Part shown: positions 7,950 to 19,439 of the stretch, one piece after another | Position numbering within the stretch: the first letter of the stretch is position 1 | How the letters are laid out: every line of letters starts with the position of its first letter | DNA from: Bacillota bacterium | Lineage (GTDB): Bacteria > Bacillota > UBA994 | DNA length: 33,730 bases | Reading direction: 5' to 3' | Assembly: GCA_018725275.1 (NCBI GenBank) | Contig: QLUC01000003.1 | Span: forward strand, 1 to 33,730 | Translations under genes and position numbers: made by a program | The notes under the pieces: generated by a model | Database searches by the model: none | What the model was told of the DNA's origin: nothing | The model's input: the letters and a program-made list of their open reading frames with translations, nothing else

Positions 7950-9920
7950 TTGACTATCTCCCAGTACATTTACTTGGTCGCCGTAGCAGCGTATGTGCTG
8001 CTCTTCCTCATGTTTAGTAGATTTTTTCTCTGGAAACGCTATGCTGAAAAACGCTACTGGCACGTTCGCCCCAATGTAACCATTTCCAGCATCTTAGAAA
8101 CAAGTAGGGTCTGCGAAAATCCATTGCCATTTTTTTCAATTCTCATTCCTGCCCGCAATGAATCCCAAGTAATCGAGAAAACCTTGCGACACATGCAGCA
8201 ACTCAATTATCCCAAAAATTCTTACGAAGTGATAGTGGTCACCGATGAAAAAGAAACTCTAGAAGCTGACCGCATCAAACCATCCACTATGAAGAAGACC
8301 CTTGCCTTCCTAATCGGCACCATGAAGGGGTGCCTTGAGCCATTGGGCAGTGAGGAACGTAGTCTTTCCCTTTCTGTGCTGAGTGAAATAGCCTTACTAG
8401 AATATCATACCACCAAGATGAAGGAGCACACGTGGCTCTCCCCCCTTGAATTGACCAATGAGCCAAGGTGGCGCTCGCGGGAGCTTATATCCACCCTGGC
8501 CACAGAGCTTATCCAGAGCCGCGGAAGGCTACACATGGGTCGTGTCTACTGCCTCTTGCGCCGTGCCTATCCGGGCAGTTCGGATGACGATATCGCCCGC
8601 CTTTACCCAAACTACCTTTGCTTAACCCTGCCCGTCATCGCCACCTTCGAAAGCCTAGCCGGTTCTTCCCATCCTCGCCTCCTGCATGCGGCCATAAAAT
8701 GCACCGCCCAGGCCGGACACAAGGTCACGCAAGACATTCTCGCTAGTTTTACTAATATCATTGCGCAAGGTATGTCTTCTTCTTTACAAAATCTCATCCA
8801 TACGGACGAAGTTCGCCATTTATGCCACGATGTCTATCCTTACTGCTTTCCCACCACGCAAAATATTGTCGCGCGAGTTTTAGGCGAAGGAAACATGCCC
8901 CACCCAGTAATCAAACATGTAGACGTTCCTCACGATTACGATGGATTATGGCTTAGCGGGCGCCAAGGTAGCCCTGTTCCCTCCACCAAGGGGCGCGCTT
9001 TAAACTATGCCCTGACGCGGGCGGTTTCTACTGAAACGGCCATCTGTGGTTTTTATGATGCCGAAAGTCGCCCGCAAGCTGATGTGCTGCTTTTTGTGGC
9101 CTATCAGAAGCTCACCCTAAAAAACGAAACAAAAATTTGGCAGGGTCCTGTCTTTCAAGTGCGCAATTTTTACGAAATGGGGCCATTTAGTAAGATAGCT
9201 TCCCTCTATCAAGCCATCGCTCATGACTGGTACTTGCCGGTGGTGTTTCGCCGCTTGCCATTTGTTGGCGGAACAAACCTCTATGTCGAGTTCAGCCTGC
9301 TTCAAGCGCTCGGTGGATATGACCACCAATCACTGACGGAGGACCTCGAGCTTGGCACGAGAGCGTACCTTACTACCGGGGCCTGGCCGGACTATCTACC
9401 CTATGCCAGTAGCGAGCAGACCCCCCCGAGTTTTCTCTCCTTTTATCGCCAACGCCTGCGTTGGGGAGCAGGGCACCTCCAGGTCATGGATAAAATACGG
9501 CGATCCGAGGGTAGTCCTCCGGCCCGCAAGGAACTTCTCTTACGGCATTTGTCTATTAAAGGTCCCTATGAATGGACTTTTTATCAGACCGTCACCTTAC
9601 TACCTCCCACCATGCTCTTTCTTTACCTGACAGGTAATGTCGACCCCAGCATCTTGCCTCCCTTTATCCGCATTCTTTTAAATGTCCTGAGCTTGGTGTA
9701 CATTTGTTTCACTTTCTATGCTTTTTTTCGCTATCGTCACTTCCTCGACCAAACGAGTCGCCCCCTCACTTGGTATGGCCATCTCGGAGTGGGAGCTGAA
9801 CTATGTTTCTTACCCCTAGCGGCCTTCTTTTTTCCGGTACCCTACACCAGCGCCATGATACTTAAAGCCATAGGGCGCTCACCAAAGACTTGGACCAAGA
9901 CCCCTCGCACCGGAGAATAA
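7950..9920 (+). CDS. Membrane GT2-family glycosyltransferase with large internal insertion
   Basis: FFSILIPARNESQVIEKTLRHM, YEVIVVTD, KGRALNYALTRA, FYDAES (DxD-like), TEDLELG, QRLRW; N-terminal TM and C-terminal hydrophobic segments. TTG start preceded by GAGGTG. Confidence 0.85.
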   Translation: MTISQYIYLVAVAAYVLLFLMFSRFFLWKRYAEKRYWHVRPNVTISSILETSRVCENPLPFFSILIPARNESQVIEKTLRHMQQLNYPKNSYEVIVVTDEKETLEADRIKPSTMKKTLAFLIGTMKGCLEPLGSEERSLSLSVLSEIALLEYHTTKMKEHTWLSPLELTNEPRWRSRELISTLATELIQSRGRLHMGRVYCLLRRAYPGSSDDDIARLYPNYLCLTLPVIATFESLAGSSHPRLLHAAIKCTAQAGHKVTQDILASFTNIIAQGMSSSLQNLIHTDEVRHLCHDVYPYCFPTTQNIVARVLGEGNMPHPVIKHVDVPHDYDGLWLSGRQGSPVPSTKGRALNYALTRAVSTETAICGFYDAESRPQADVLLFVAYQKLTLKNETKIWQGPVFQVRNFYEMGPFSKIASLYQAIAHDWYLPVVFRRLPFVGGTNLYVEFSLLQALGGYDHQSLTEDLELGTRAYLTTGAWPDYLPYASSEQTPPSFLSFYRQRLRWGAGHLQVMDKIRRSEGSPPARKELLLRHLSIKGPYEWTFYQTVTLLPPTMLFLYLTGNVDPSILPPFIRILLNVLSLVYICFTFYAFFRYRHFLDQTSRPLTWYGHLGVGAELCFLPLAAFFFPVPYTSAMILKAIGRSPKTWTKTPRTGE

Positions 9921-9930
9921 CCGCCAGAAC

Positions 9931-9960
9931 TCGACAAGCGGTCTTTCCCTTTGGTACAAT
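9931..9960 (+). promoter_or_regulatory. Candidate sigma-A-type promoter of the CsoR-like gene
   Basis: TCGACA (9931-9936), 18-bp spacer, TGG-TACAAT extended -10 (9955-9960). Confidence 0.55.
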
Positions 9961-9966
9961 AAAAAA

Positions 9967-9987
9967 GGATCCCCTTGATGGGGATCC
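9967..9987 (+). promoter_or_regulatory. Perfect inverted repeat GGATCCCC-TTGAT-GGGGATCC: candidate operator (or 5' UTR hairpin) of the CsoR-like operon
   Basis: 8-bp arms, 5-bp spacer, just downstream of the candidate -10 and about 15 bp before the ATG. Confidence 0.55.
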
Positions 9988-10001
9988 GAGGGAGGAAGCT
10001 C

Positions 10002-10298
10002 ATGGAACAACATACCCAGAACAAAAATGTTATTACCAGGCTAGCGAAGATCAGTGGCCACCTTGAGGCAGTGAAAAAAATGGCGGCAGAGGGGCGAGAA
10101 TGCAGCGAACTACTCACCCAACTGTCTGCCATCATCGGCGCACTTAATGGGGTCAGCCGGGTAATTCTCGAAGACCACATCAGTCACTGCCTCGTGGGAT
10201 CAATTGGGGAGGGCAAACAAGAATCACTAGATAAACTCTTTGATGCCGTTGACAAGTACTTGGGCACAAATACGAAACGCCTTGAGAGCCCACACTAA
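10002..10298 (+). CDS. CsoR/RcnR/FrmR-family (DUF156) transcriptional regulator
   Basis: MEQHTQNKNVITRLAKISGHLEAVKKMAAEGRECSELLTQLSAIIGALNGVSRVILEDHISHCLV, with Cys / His / Cys in the family positions. ATG 10002 follows GGGAGG. Confidence 0.88.
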   Translation: MEQHTQNKNVITRLAKISGHLEAVKKMAAEGRECSELLTQLSAIIGALNGVSRVILEDHISHCLVGSIGEGKQESLDKLFDAVDKYLGTNTKRLESPH

Positions 10299-10318
10299 GG
10301 TTAGAAGGAAGTTTTAAC

Positions 10319-10666
10319 ATGCAATTTGTCGTAAAAACCATCATTTCTGCTTTGCTTATCGCGACTATATCTACAGTTAGCCGCCGTCTGCCCATGCTCG
10401 GCGCTATCATCGCCTCGTTGCCGTTGACCTCGATCCTAGCTATGATCTGGCTCTATACCGACACACAAGATATCCACAAAGTGATTGCTTTATCCCAGGG
10501 TATTAGCTGGATAATACTACCTTCATTAGTGTTTTTTATTGCTTTTCAACTATTGCTCAGGCGAAACATTCACTTTTACCCGGCCTTGGCCATGGCCTCC
10601 TTGGTCATGATCGCCGCTTACTATGTCTACCTCAATATTCTCGGACGATTTGGTGTGCGCTTATAG
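10319..10666 (+). CDS. DUF3147-family small integral membrane protein
   Basis: RRLPMLGAIIASLPLTSILAMIWLYTDTQD; four hydrophobic segments. Confidence 0.8.
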   Translation: MQFVVKTIISALLIATISTVSRRLPMLGAIIASLPLTSILAMIWLYTDTQDIHKVIALSQGISWIILPSLVFFIAFQLLLRRNIHFYPALAMASLVMIAAYYVYLNILGRFGVRL

Positions 10667-10670
10667 TACT

Positions 10671-13121
10671 CTACTCCTCCAAAGACTCAGGCTTCTGTAC
10701 CACCCTAGCGATCGCCACTACGGAGTCGTTTTGGTCGAGGCGGATAATGGTCACGCCTTGCGTGGAACGACCAAGTTGCGAGATGCTCCTCATGTCCATG
10801 CGGATAATGATGCCTTGCTCCGTGATGACCATAAGATCGTCTTCTGAATTGACAGCGCGCAGGCAGACCACTTCACCATTGCGCTCCGTCATCTTGACGG
10901 TGCGTATGCCTTTGCCGCCCCTGGTCTGTTTACGGTATTCCTCGATGGCTGATCTTTTGCCAAAACCATTTTGTGTCACCACGAGCAGAGCGACGCCTTC
11001 TTTAACAATATCCATCCCGATACAGTAATCACCTGGCTCTAACTGTATCCCCTTGACTCCTTGGGTGTCACGACCCATGGCGCGCACATCGCCCTCATCA
11101 AAGCGAATCGCCATGCCGAGTCGCGTGCCAAGCACAATCTCTTGTTGTCCGTCGGTGACGCGGACGGCAATGAGTTCGTCATTCTCTTTTAAAGAAATGC
11201 CAATCAAACCATTGTTTCTGATAGAGGCATACTCCATTAGACTCGTCTTCTTGACCATGCCTAGGCGGGTGGCCATAAAGAGGTACTCTTCCGTCGCCGC
11301 TGTCTCCTTTAAGGGAATGACGGCGGTGATTTTTTCTTTGGCCTCGAGCGCAATGAGATTGACAAGGGCCAACCCGCGAGCCTGTCGGCTAGCCTCGGGC
11401 ACCTCATGCACCTTGGTGCGGTATACCCGACCCTTGCTGGTGAAAAAGTATAGATAGTGATGCGTCGTGGTGATGAAGAGATTCTCGACGAAGTCTTCTT
11501 CGCGCGTGCCCATGGCGGTTACACCGCGTCCGCCGCGCCGCTGACTGCGGTAAGTCTCTAGCGGCAGGCGCTTAATATACCCTTGGTGGGTGAGGGTGAC
11601 GACAACATCTTCTTCGGCAATAAGGTCTAGGGTGCCCAAGTCGGCAACCGTCTCGACTATTTCGCTGCGCCTTGCGTCGCCATGGCGTCTTTTGATATCG
11701 CTAATTTCGCTCTTGATGAGGGCGAGGAGGATTTTTTCATCGCCAAGAATGTTTTTTAATTGATTTATTAAAGCCGCTAACTCTCTTTTTTCATTTTCTA
11801 ATTTTTCACGCTCTAGCCCCGTGAGTCGGGCCAGACGCATATCCAAGATGGCCTGTGCTTGTTTTTCTGAAAAAGTGAACGCGGCCATGAGGTTTTGTTT
11901 GGCCAATTCCGTGGTTGCCGAAGCGCGGATGGTGGAAATAATGGCGTCAATATGGTCTAGCGCGTGCAGCAATCCGGCGATGATATGGTCTCTGGCTTCG
12001 GCTTTGTCTAAGTCAAACTTAGTCCGGCGACTGACCACTTCTTTTTGGTGCTGTAGATAATAGTGGAGCATCTCTTTTAGGGTGAGGGTCCGGGGCTGCC
12101 CATCAACGAGGGCGAGCAAGATTACGCCAAAGGTCGTCTCCATTTGGCTGTGTTTGTGTAGCTGGTTTAAGATGACCTCGCTATTGGCATCACGGCGTAG
12201 CTCGATGACGACCCTAATGCCCTCGCGGTCGCTCTCGTCGCGCAGGTCGGTGATGCCCTCAATCTGCTTATTCCGCACCAGTTCAGCAATACGCTCAATC
12301 ATCTTCGCTTTGTTGACTTGGTATGGGACCTCGTTGACTATGATCCTAGTCTTACCATTGTGCATCTTTTCGAGGCGAGTTTTGGAGCGAATACGCACCG
12401 AACCTCTGCCGGTATGATAGGCCTGCATGAAACCATCACGTCCGAGAATTAAACCACCGGTTGGAAAGTCCGGCCCTTTGATGTGCTGGGTCAGCTCGGC
12501 GATCGTGATCTCGGGGTTGTCAATCATAGCAATCACGGCGTCAATCAATTCGCTTAAATTGTGGGGGGGGATATTCGACGCCATCGCCACCGCAATGCCC
12601 GAGGTGCCATTGGCCAAAAGGTTAGGAATGCGCGCCGGCAGCACTAAGGGCTGTTCAAGGGTGTCATCAAAATTAGGGCCCATGTTGACGGTGTTCTTGT
12701 CTAGGTCGGCCAGCATATCCATGGCGAAGGTTTCGAGGCGCGCCTCGGTATAACGCATGGCCGCAGCGGAATCTCCATCGATAGAACCGAAATTACCATG
12801 GCCATCAATCAAAGGATAGCGCGAAGAAAAGCCTTGCACCAGCCTAACCATGGTGTCGTAGATAACCCCATCGCCATGCGGATGATACTTACCTAAAACC
12901 TCGCCCACGATGCGCGCACTCTTTTTGTGTGGTTTGTCAGGGGTGAAGCCCAATTCGTGCATCGCATAGAGGATGCGGCGATGAGCCGGTTTTAAGCCAT
13001 CCCGGACATCAGGCAGGGCCCTCGCGACGATGACACTCATGGCATAGTTGATGTATGATTTCTGAACCTCGTCTTCTATCTTGATTTTTTCGATGCGTCC
13101 GTGAGTATAGTCCATTATCAT
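10671..13121 (-). CDS. gyrA: DNA gyrase subunit A
   Basis: 816 aa; KYHPHGDG.., [24 protein letters not shown], GyrA box QRRGGRG, C-terminal beta-pinwheel repeats. Confidence 0.97.
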   Translation of the reverse strand: MIMDYTHGRIEKIKIEDEVQKSYINYAMSVIVARALPDVRDGLKPAHRRILYAMHELGFTPDKPHKKSARIVGEVLGKYHPHGDGVIYDTMVRLVQGFSSRYPLIDGHGNFGSIDGDSAAAMRYTEARLETFAMDMLADLDKNTVNMGPNFDDTLEQPLVLPARIPNLLANGTSGIAVAMASNIPPHNLSELIDAVIAMIDNPEITIAELTQHIKGPDFPTGGLILGRDGFMQAYHTGRGSVRIRSKTRLEKMHNGKTRIIVNEVPYQVNKAKMIERIAELVRNKQIEGITDLRDESDREGIRVVIELRRDANSEVILNQLHKHSQMETTFGVILLALVDGQPRTLTLKEMLHYYLQHQKEVVSRRTKFDLDKAEARDHIIAGLLHALDHIDAIISTIRASATTELAKQNLMAAFTFSEKQAQAILDMRLARLTGLEREKLENEKRELAALINQLKNILGDEKILLALIKSEISDIKRRHGDARRSEIVETVADLGTLDLIAEEDVVVTLTHQGYIKRLPLETYRSQRRGGRGVTAMGTREEDFVENLFITTTHHYLYFFTSKGRVYRTKVHEVPEASRQARGLALVNLIALEAKEKITAVIPLKETAATEEYLFMATRLGMVKKTSLMEYASIRNNGLIGISLKENDELIAVRVTDGQQEIVLGTRLGMAIRFDEGDVRAMGRDTQGVKGIQLEPGDYCIGMDIVKEGVALLVVTQNGFGKRSAIEEYRKQTRGGKGIRTVKMTERNGEVVCLRAVNSEDDLMVITEQGIIIRMDMRSISQLGRSTQGVTIIRLDQNDSVVAIARVVQKPESLEE

Positions 13122-13130
13122 CCCTCATCC

Positions 13131-15074
<1,944 letters not shown>

Positions 15075-15130
15075 TTATCATAGCAGGTATCTACTCCGTG
15101 TTGTAGTAAAAGATTCGTGATTTGTCACGG

Positions 15131-15388
15131 CTACGTGAATTTTGTTTTACTGAGAAAGTTGCTGCGCCGGCGCAAGGTAGCACCGGCTATGGCGGAGAGA
15201 TATATTTTGTCATTGGTCACGACAAATGCCTTGGGAATCTGATCGTTAGCCACGTTGACGTGCATGTTGCGTGAATGTGTTTGCTTGAGAAATTCTCTGG
15301 TTGACACTGCCTTGGCAGTCTTGATATCAAAGACACCGATAACCTGGTCACTAGGGATAATAAAATCCCCACCCAAATGAAGAAACAC
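15131..15388 (-). CDS. remB: DUF370/RemB (YaaB)-like extracellular matrix regulator homologue
   Basis: MFLHLGGDFIIPSDQVIGVFDIKTAKAVSTREFL..., located between recF and gyrB as in many Firmicutes. Confidence 0.82.
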   Translation of the reverse strand: MFLHLGGDFIIPSDQVIGVFDIKTAKAVSTREFLKQTHSRNMHVNVANDQIPKAFVVTNDKIYLSAIAGATLRRRSNFLSKTKFT

Positions 15389-16497
15389 TAAATCACCTTG
15401 CCTTGCCGAATATTTATGATATTGCAGTATTCTCTATCGCCTGACCATGGCCACTCTAGTGTCTCCGTACCGGTGATGAGCGCTTGAACCCTGTCACTTA
15501 AAGTAGCAAGCAGCAGTTGACGGCGTTTTTGATCGAGCTCAGAAAAGACGTCATCAAGGAGTAATATGGGGTAATCGCCGGTAACTTTATACATGTACTC
15601 CAATTCGGCCAGCTTCAAGCTAAGTACTGCGGTGCGTTGTTGTCCCTGCGAGGCATAGTCTGCGGCCGATAGTCCGTTGATCAAAAAAAACAGATCATCA
15701 CGATGAGGCCCTATGGTGGTAATGCCACGGGCAACTTCCTCTGTTTGTCTTCTCTGTAGACTTTCAGTGACTTCAATTGGGGTATAGAGATGGCTATTTT
15801 TGACTAATGAACTCATGTACTTTAAAGAAAGGTTCTCCTTGCCTTGATTAATGCCCTTACTGATGGCGGCATAAGAGGTGGTCAATTCGTTGACTGCCTT
15901 AAATCTGCGTTCCGTTACTTGACAAGCCAAGGTAGCTAGTTGCTCGGTCCAGGGCCAAATTTCTGTAGGGCGCATTCTTCCCCTTTGTACTGCCTTTAAA
16001 CATTCGTTCCTTTGTCTGAGTACCCTACCGTACTGCTGTAGTACGCTAAGGTATACCCGGTCAATTTGCGAAAGCAAGATGTCAAGAAATCGTCGGCGAA
16101 GTCCAGGTGCCCCTTTGATGATATTCAAGTCATCGGGAGAGAAACACACAACATTAAGGATGCCTATAAAATCAGCAAGGCGTACTACGGGAACTCCTGA
16201 AACCTTGGCTTGTTTCTTGTTTTGTTTTTGTGAGTAGCTTATTTCTAGAGTATGTTTAATATTTCCTTGAAGGACGGCTTCTCCACTAACATAAAAGTTG
16301 TCTCTGTCAATGAAAACCATGTCTTTTTCGTGGGCTTGACGATACGACTTGGTGGTGGCCAAGAGAAACAGCGACTCAAGTAGGTTACTCTTACCTTCAC
16401 CATTACTGCCGACGATAAGGTTGATATGGGGAGAAAATGAGACATCTTCCGCGAAGTAGTTGCGAAAATTCCTCAGTCTAACGCTCTCTACCCACAT
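15388..16497 (-). CDS. recF: DNA replication/repair protein RecF
   Basis: LRNFRNY, LIVGSNGEGKSNLLESLFLLAT, GPHRDDL, ASQGQQRTAVLSLKLAE, LLLDDVFSELD. Confidence 0.97.
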   Translation of the reverse strand: MWVESVRLRNFRNYFAEDVSFSPHINLIVGSNGEGKSNLLESLFLLATTKSYRQAHEKDMVFIDRDNFYVSGEAVLQGNIKHTLEISYSQKQNKKQAKVSGVPVVRLADFIGILNVVCFSPDDLNIIKGAPGLRRRFLDILLSQIDRVYLSVLQQYGRVLRQRNECLKAVQRGRMRPTEIWPWTEQLATLACQVTERRFKAVNELTTSYAAISKGINQGKENLSLKYMSSLVKNSHLYTPIEVTESLQRRQTEEVARGITTIGPHRDDLFFLINGLSAADYASQGQQRTAVLSLKLAELEYMYKVTGDYPILLLDDVFSELDQKRRQLLLATLSDRVQALITGTETLEWPWSGDREYCNIINIRQGKVI

Positions 16498-16498
16498 T

Positions 16499-16696
16499 CT
16501 AGGTGATTAGATAAATCTGGCTATCTATAGTGACCTGGTCACCAGGATACAGTTTGCGGCCGCGGCGCTCTTCTTTTTCACCATTAACCAACACCAGATT
16601 ATTGATTAAATAGTTTTTCGCTTCTCCCCCACTAGAAGTGATGTTAGTGTTTTTAAGAAATTGTCCCAGAGTTATATGTTCTTTCACCACTATCAC
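16499..16696 (-). CDS. yaaA: S4-domain RNA-binding protein YaaA
   Basis: 65 aa; ITLGQFLKNTNITSSGGEAKNYLINNLVLVNGEKEERRGRKLYPGDQVTI, between dnaN and recF. Confidence 0.92.
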   Translation of the reverse strand: MIVVKEHITLGQFLKNTNITSSGGEAKNYLINNLVLVNGEKEERRGRKLYPGDQVTIDSQIYLIT

Positions 16697-16720
16697 CCTC
16701 TTCGTCTCTAGGATTGATCA

Positions 16721-17836
16721 CTACGATAATCTTACCGGCATGACCAAACTCCAGTAGTTTTTCTCATTTTTCATACTTTGAACCACCACGGGACCAAATT
16801 GACCGGTAAAGGACATTTTGACATCGCCATAATCCAAGGCGCGCATAATATCACTGAGAACTTTATTATTAAAAAATATGTCTAGATCCTCACCGTTTTT
16901 TTCTATAGGCCATTCCTCATAATGGCTGCCAAGTTCGGCTGAATGCGCTCTGATACAGAGTATCTGATTGTTAAAATTTAATCTTACGATACCAGTAAGG
17001 AGATCCTTGGTCATAATGGCGCATCTATCTAAGGCGGTCAGTAGAATTTTTGGGTTTAACTGGACTACCGTAGTGAAATTTGTGGGAACATATTGGTCGA
17101 CATTGATATATCTTCCTTCTAGTAACTTAGAAACCATCGTGGTATTCCCTATTTGAACAAGACAATGGTTTTTACCTACCGCTACTTCGACAAGCTCGTC
17201 AGTTTCGTCAAGTAGCCGTAATAGTTCATGGACAGCCCTTCCCGGCATGACCATGGAAAATTGAGTTTCGTCTTGGTCTACCAATGATTCCTGGCGGGAG
17301 GCCACTTTAGTGCCATCAGCCGCTACGAGCCGGAGTTTGTTAGCCTGGTATTCCCATAGCATGCCGGTGAGGATGGGACGAATTGAATCCTGCGACATGG
17401 CGAAACTTACTTGTTTCAGCATGCTTTTCAACTGCTCTTGGGGGAGGGTGATTACGGTCAAGCCTTCGATATCCGGAATCTCCGGAAAAAAGGATGCAGC
17501 CATACCAACTAGCTCCATGTCGGAAAAACCGCTGCAAAGTTTAAGCACATGCCGCCCTTCGGCCACGTGCATACTAACTTCTTCGCTCGGGAATCTTCTG
17601 GCAGCTTCGCTTAACAGGCGCCCAGGTACTACGATTGACCCAGGAACAATTACCTCTGCTTTAATCTGGGCGGAAATAGCTAGTTCTAAATCATTTGCGG
17701 TGAGAATTAAGGAGTCATTTTCGGCGATTATCCTGACGCTAGATGAAGACTCTCCTAATTTGGAGCTCGTAGCCCTAGCTACATCCGTGGCGGCGGCGAC
17801 AAAATCATCTCTTCGCATAACAATTTTCACGGGCAT
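16721..17836 (-). CDS. dnaN: DNA polymerase III subunit beta (sliding clamp)
   Basis: 371 aa; IRPILTGMLWEYQANKLRLVAADGTKVA..., C-terminal YWSLVMPVRLS; gene order. Confidence 0.96.
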   Translation of the reverse strand: MPVKIVMRRDDFVAAATDVARATSSKLGESSSSVRIIAENDSLILTANDLELAISAQIKAEVIVPGSIVVPGRLLSEAARRFPSEEVSMHVAEGRHVLKLCSGFSDMELVGMAASFFPEIPDIEGLTVITLPQEQLKSMLKQVSFAMSQDSIRPILTGMLWEYQANKLRLVAADGTKVASRQESLVDQDETQFSMVMPGRAVHELLRLLDETDELVEVAVGKNHCLVQIGNTTMVSKLLEGRYINVDQYVPTNFTTVVQLNPKILLTALDRCAIMTKDLLTGIVRLNFNNQILCIRAHSAELGSHYEEWPIEKNGEDLDIFFNNKVLSDIMRALDYGDVKMSFTGQFGPVVVQSMKNEKNYWSLVMPVRLS

Positions 17837-18068
17837 CCTCCGTTCTAAATAATCAAAGCGTGCATAGAATGATTAGTTAAGAAATCGTAGTGCTAGTAGT
17901 AAGGGCTGTGGAGATGTTATTAAGTGGGGAAGATGTAGAGCACATCGTCTCTAAAGGGCGCTGTTAGGTTGTGAGTAATTGTCATCAACTATGCGGCGAG
18001 CTAGGGATAAAGTTGGTCCATAAAATTAGTCCACAAGAAAAAGTGGATAAAGTGAGCAAGGGTGTTGA
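17837..18068 (-). promoter_or_regulatory. oriC: dnaA-dnaN intergenic origin element: DnaA-box-like sites plus a candidate DnaA-trio / DNA unwinding element
   Basis: Minus strand reads ATCTCCACA-GCCC-TTACTACTAGCACTACGATTTCTTAACTAATCATTC (17915 down to about 17872). Additional box-like sites TTATCCACT and TAGTCCACA near 18028-18049. Confidence 0.75.
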
Positions 18069-19397
18069 TTATATAGTTTTTAACTTTAGCTCAATTTCTC
18101 GGATAATAGCCGCAAAAGTAGGGTCATTGACCATGTCGGTGGAGATTTTATCACAAGCATGAATTACGGTGGTATGGTCGCGGCCGCCAAATTCTGCGCC
18201 AATGCGCGGCAAGGAGGAGTCGGTGTTTTTACGGGCTAGGTACATGGCAATCTGGCGCGGCAAAGAAATATTGCGGGTACGTTTCTTGGCGGAGAGTTCC
18301 TCTACCTTTATACCAAAGTGGGCGGCAATAACTTTTTGGATATCACTTATTTTTATAACCCTAGTCTTCTCCTCGGGGAATAGATTGCGCAAGACTTCAT
18401 CGATGAGTTCTCTGGTGATGGGTTTTTTACTGAAAGAAACATAGGCCATGATACGAATCAGCCCGCCTTCAAGCTCCCGGATGTTGCTGTTGATGCGACC
18501 TGCCAAGTAGGAGGTCAGATCTAGGGGGATGCGGAAGTTCTCACTCTCTGCTTTCTGGCGGAGGATGGCCACCCGGGTTTCGAAATCCGGGGGCTGAATG
18601 TCCGTGATTAATCCCCATTCGAAACGGGAGCGCAACCGGTCCTCTAAGGTGGCAATCTCTTTTGGCGGACGGTCGCTCGAAAAAATTATTTGTTTACTGG
18701 CTTCATGGAGGGCGTTAAAAGTATGGAAAAATTCTTCCTGGGTCTGCTCTTTCCCTGCCAAAAATTGTATATCATCCACTAACAACAAGTCCACCGACCG
18801 GTATTTGCTGCGAAACTCAACTGTCTTGCGCTGTTGTATGGAAGAAATGAATTCGTTAGTAAATTTTTCACAAGAAATATACACTACTTTCATTCTGGGA
18901 TAGTTCTGGAGGACATAATGACCTATGGCATGCATAAGGTGGGTTTTACCAAGACCGACGCCGCCATAGATAAATAGAGGGTTGTAGGCTGTGGCCGGCG
19001 CTTCGGCCACAGCTAAAGAAGCGGCATGGGCGTAACGATTACTTTCCCCAATCACAAAATTGTCAAATGTGTAGCGGGGAGTAAGCAAAGGCATGTCCTC
19101 AGAGTTTACCCGCTCGGAGGAGAGAGATGAAGATTTTGCCGATACTTCGGAGGCTAAGATAAACTTAACCGTCATTTCTCTATTGAGTACAGATGAGAGG
19201 GATTTCTGCACCGTAGGGGTATAGTTGTTTTCCAGCCAGTTGCGGTTAAATTCGGTGGCCACGATGATGGAGAGGGTATTACCTTGCAGCTGATGGGCTT
19301 GGCAGGGATAAAGCCACGTTTCGAATTGATGCTTGCTGATTTGAGATTCGAGCAAACCAAGTGTAGTCTGCCAGATCTCGGCTGCGGTCATTGGCAT
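18069..19397 (-). CDS. dnaA: Chromosomal replication initiator protein DnaA
   Basis: 442 aa; NPLFIYGGVGLGKTHLMHAIGHY, LLLVDDIQFLAGKEQTQEEFFHTFN, GGRDHTTVIHACDKI. Confidence 0.98.
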   Translation of the reverse strand: MPMTAAEIWQTTLGLLESQISKHQFETWLYPCQAHQLQGNTLSIIVATEFNRNWLENNYTPTVQKSLSSVLNREMTVKFILASEVSAKSSSLSSERVNSEDMPLLTPRYTFDNFVIGESNRYAHAASLAVAEAPATAYNPLFIYGGVGLGKTHLMHAIGHYVLQNYPRMKVVYISCEKFTNEFISSIQQRKTVEFRSKYRSVDLLLVDDIQFLAGKEQTQEEFFHTFNALHEASKQIIFSSDRPPKEIATLEDRLRSRFEWGLITDIQPPDFETRVAILRQKAESENFRIPLDLTSYLAGRINSNIRELEGGLIRIMAYVSFSKKPITRELIDEVLRNLFPEEKTRVIKISDIQKVIAAHFGIKVEELSAKKRTRNISLPRQIAMYLARKNTDSSLPRIGAEFGGRDHTTVIHACDKISTDMVNDPTFAAIIREIELKLKTI

Positions 19398-19439
19398 ATG
19401 CTAGCCTCCCCAGAAAGTGTAGACGTACCTATTCTCCGC

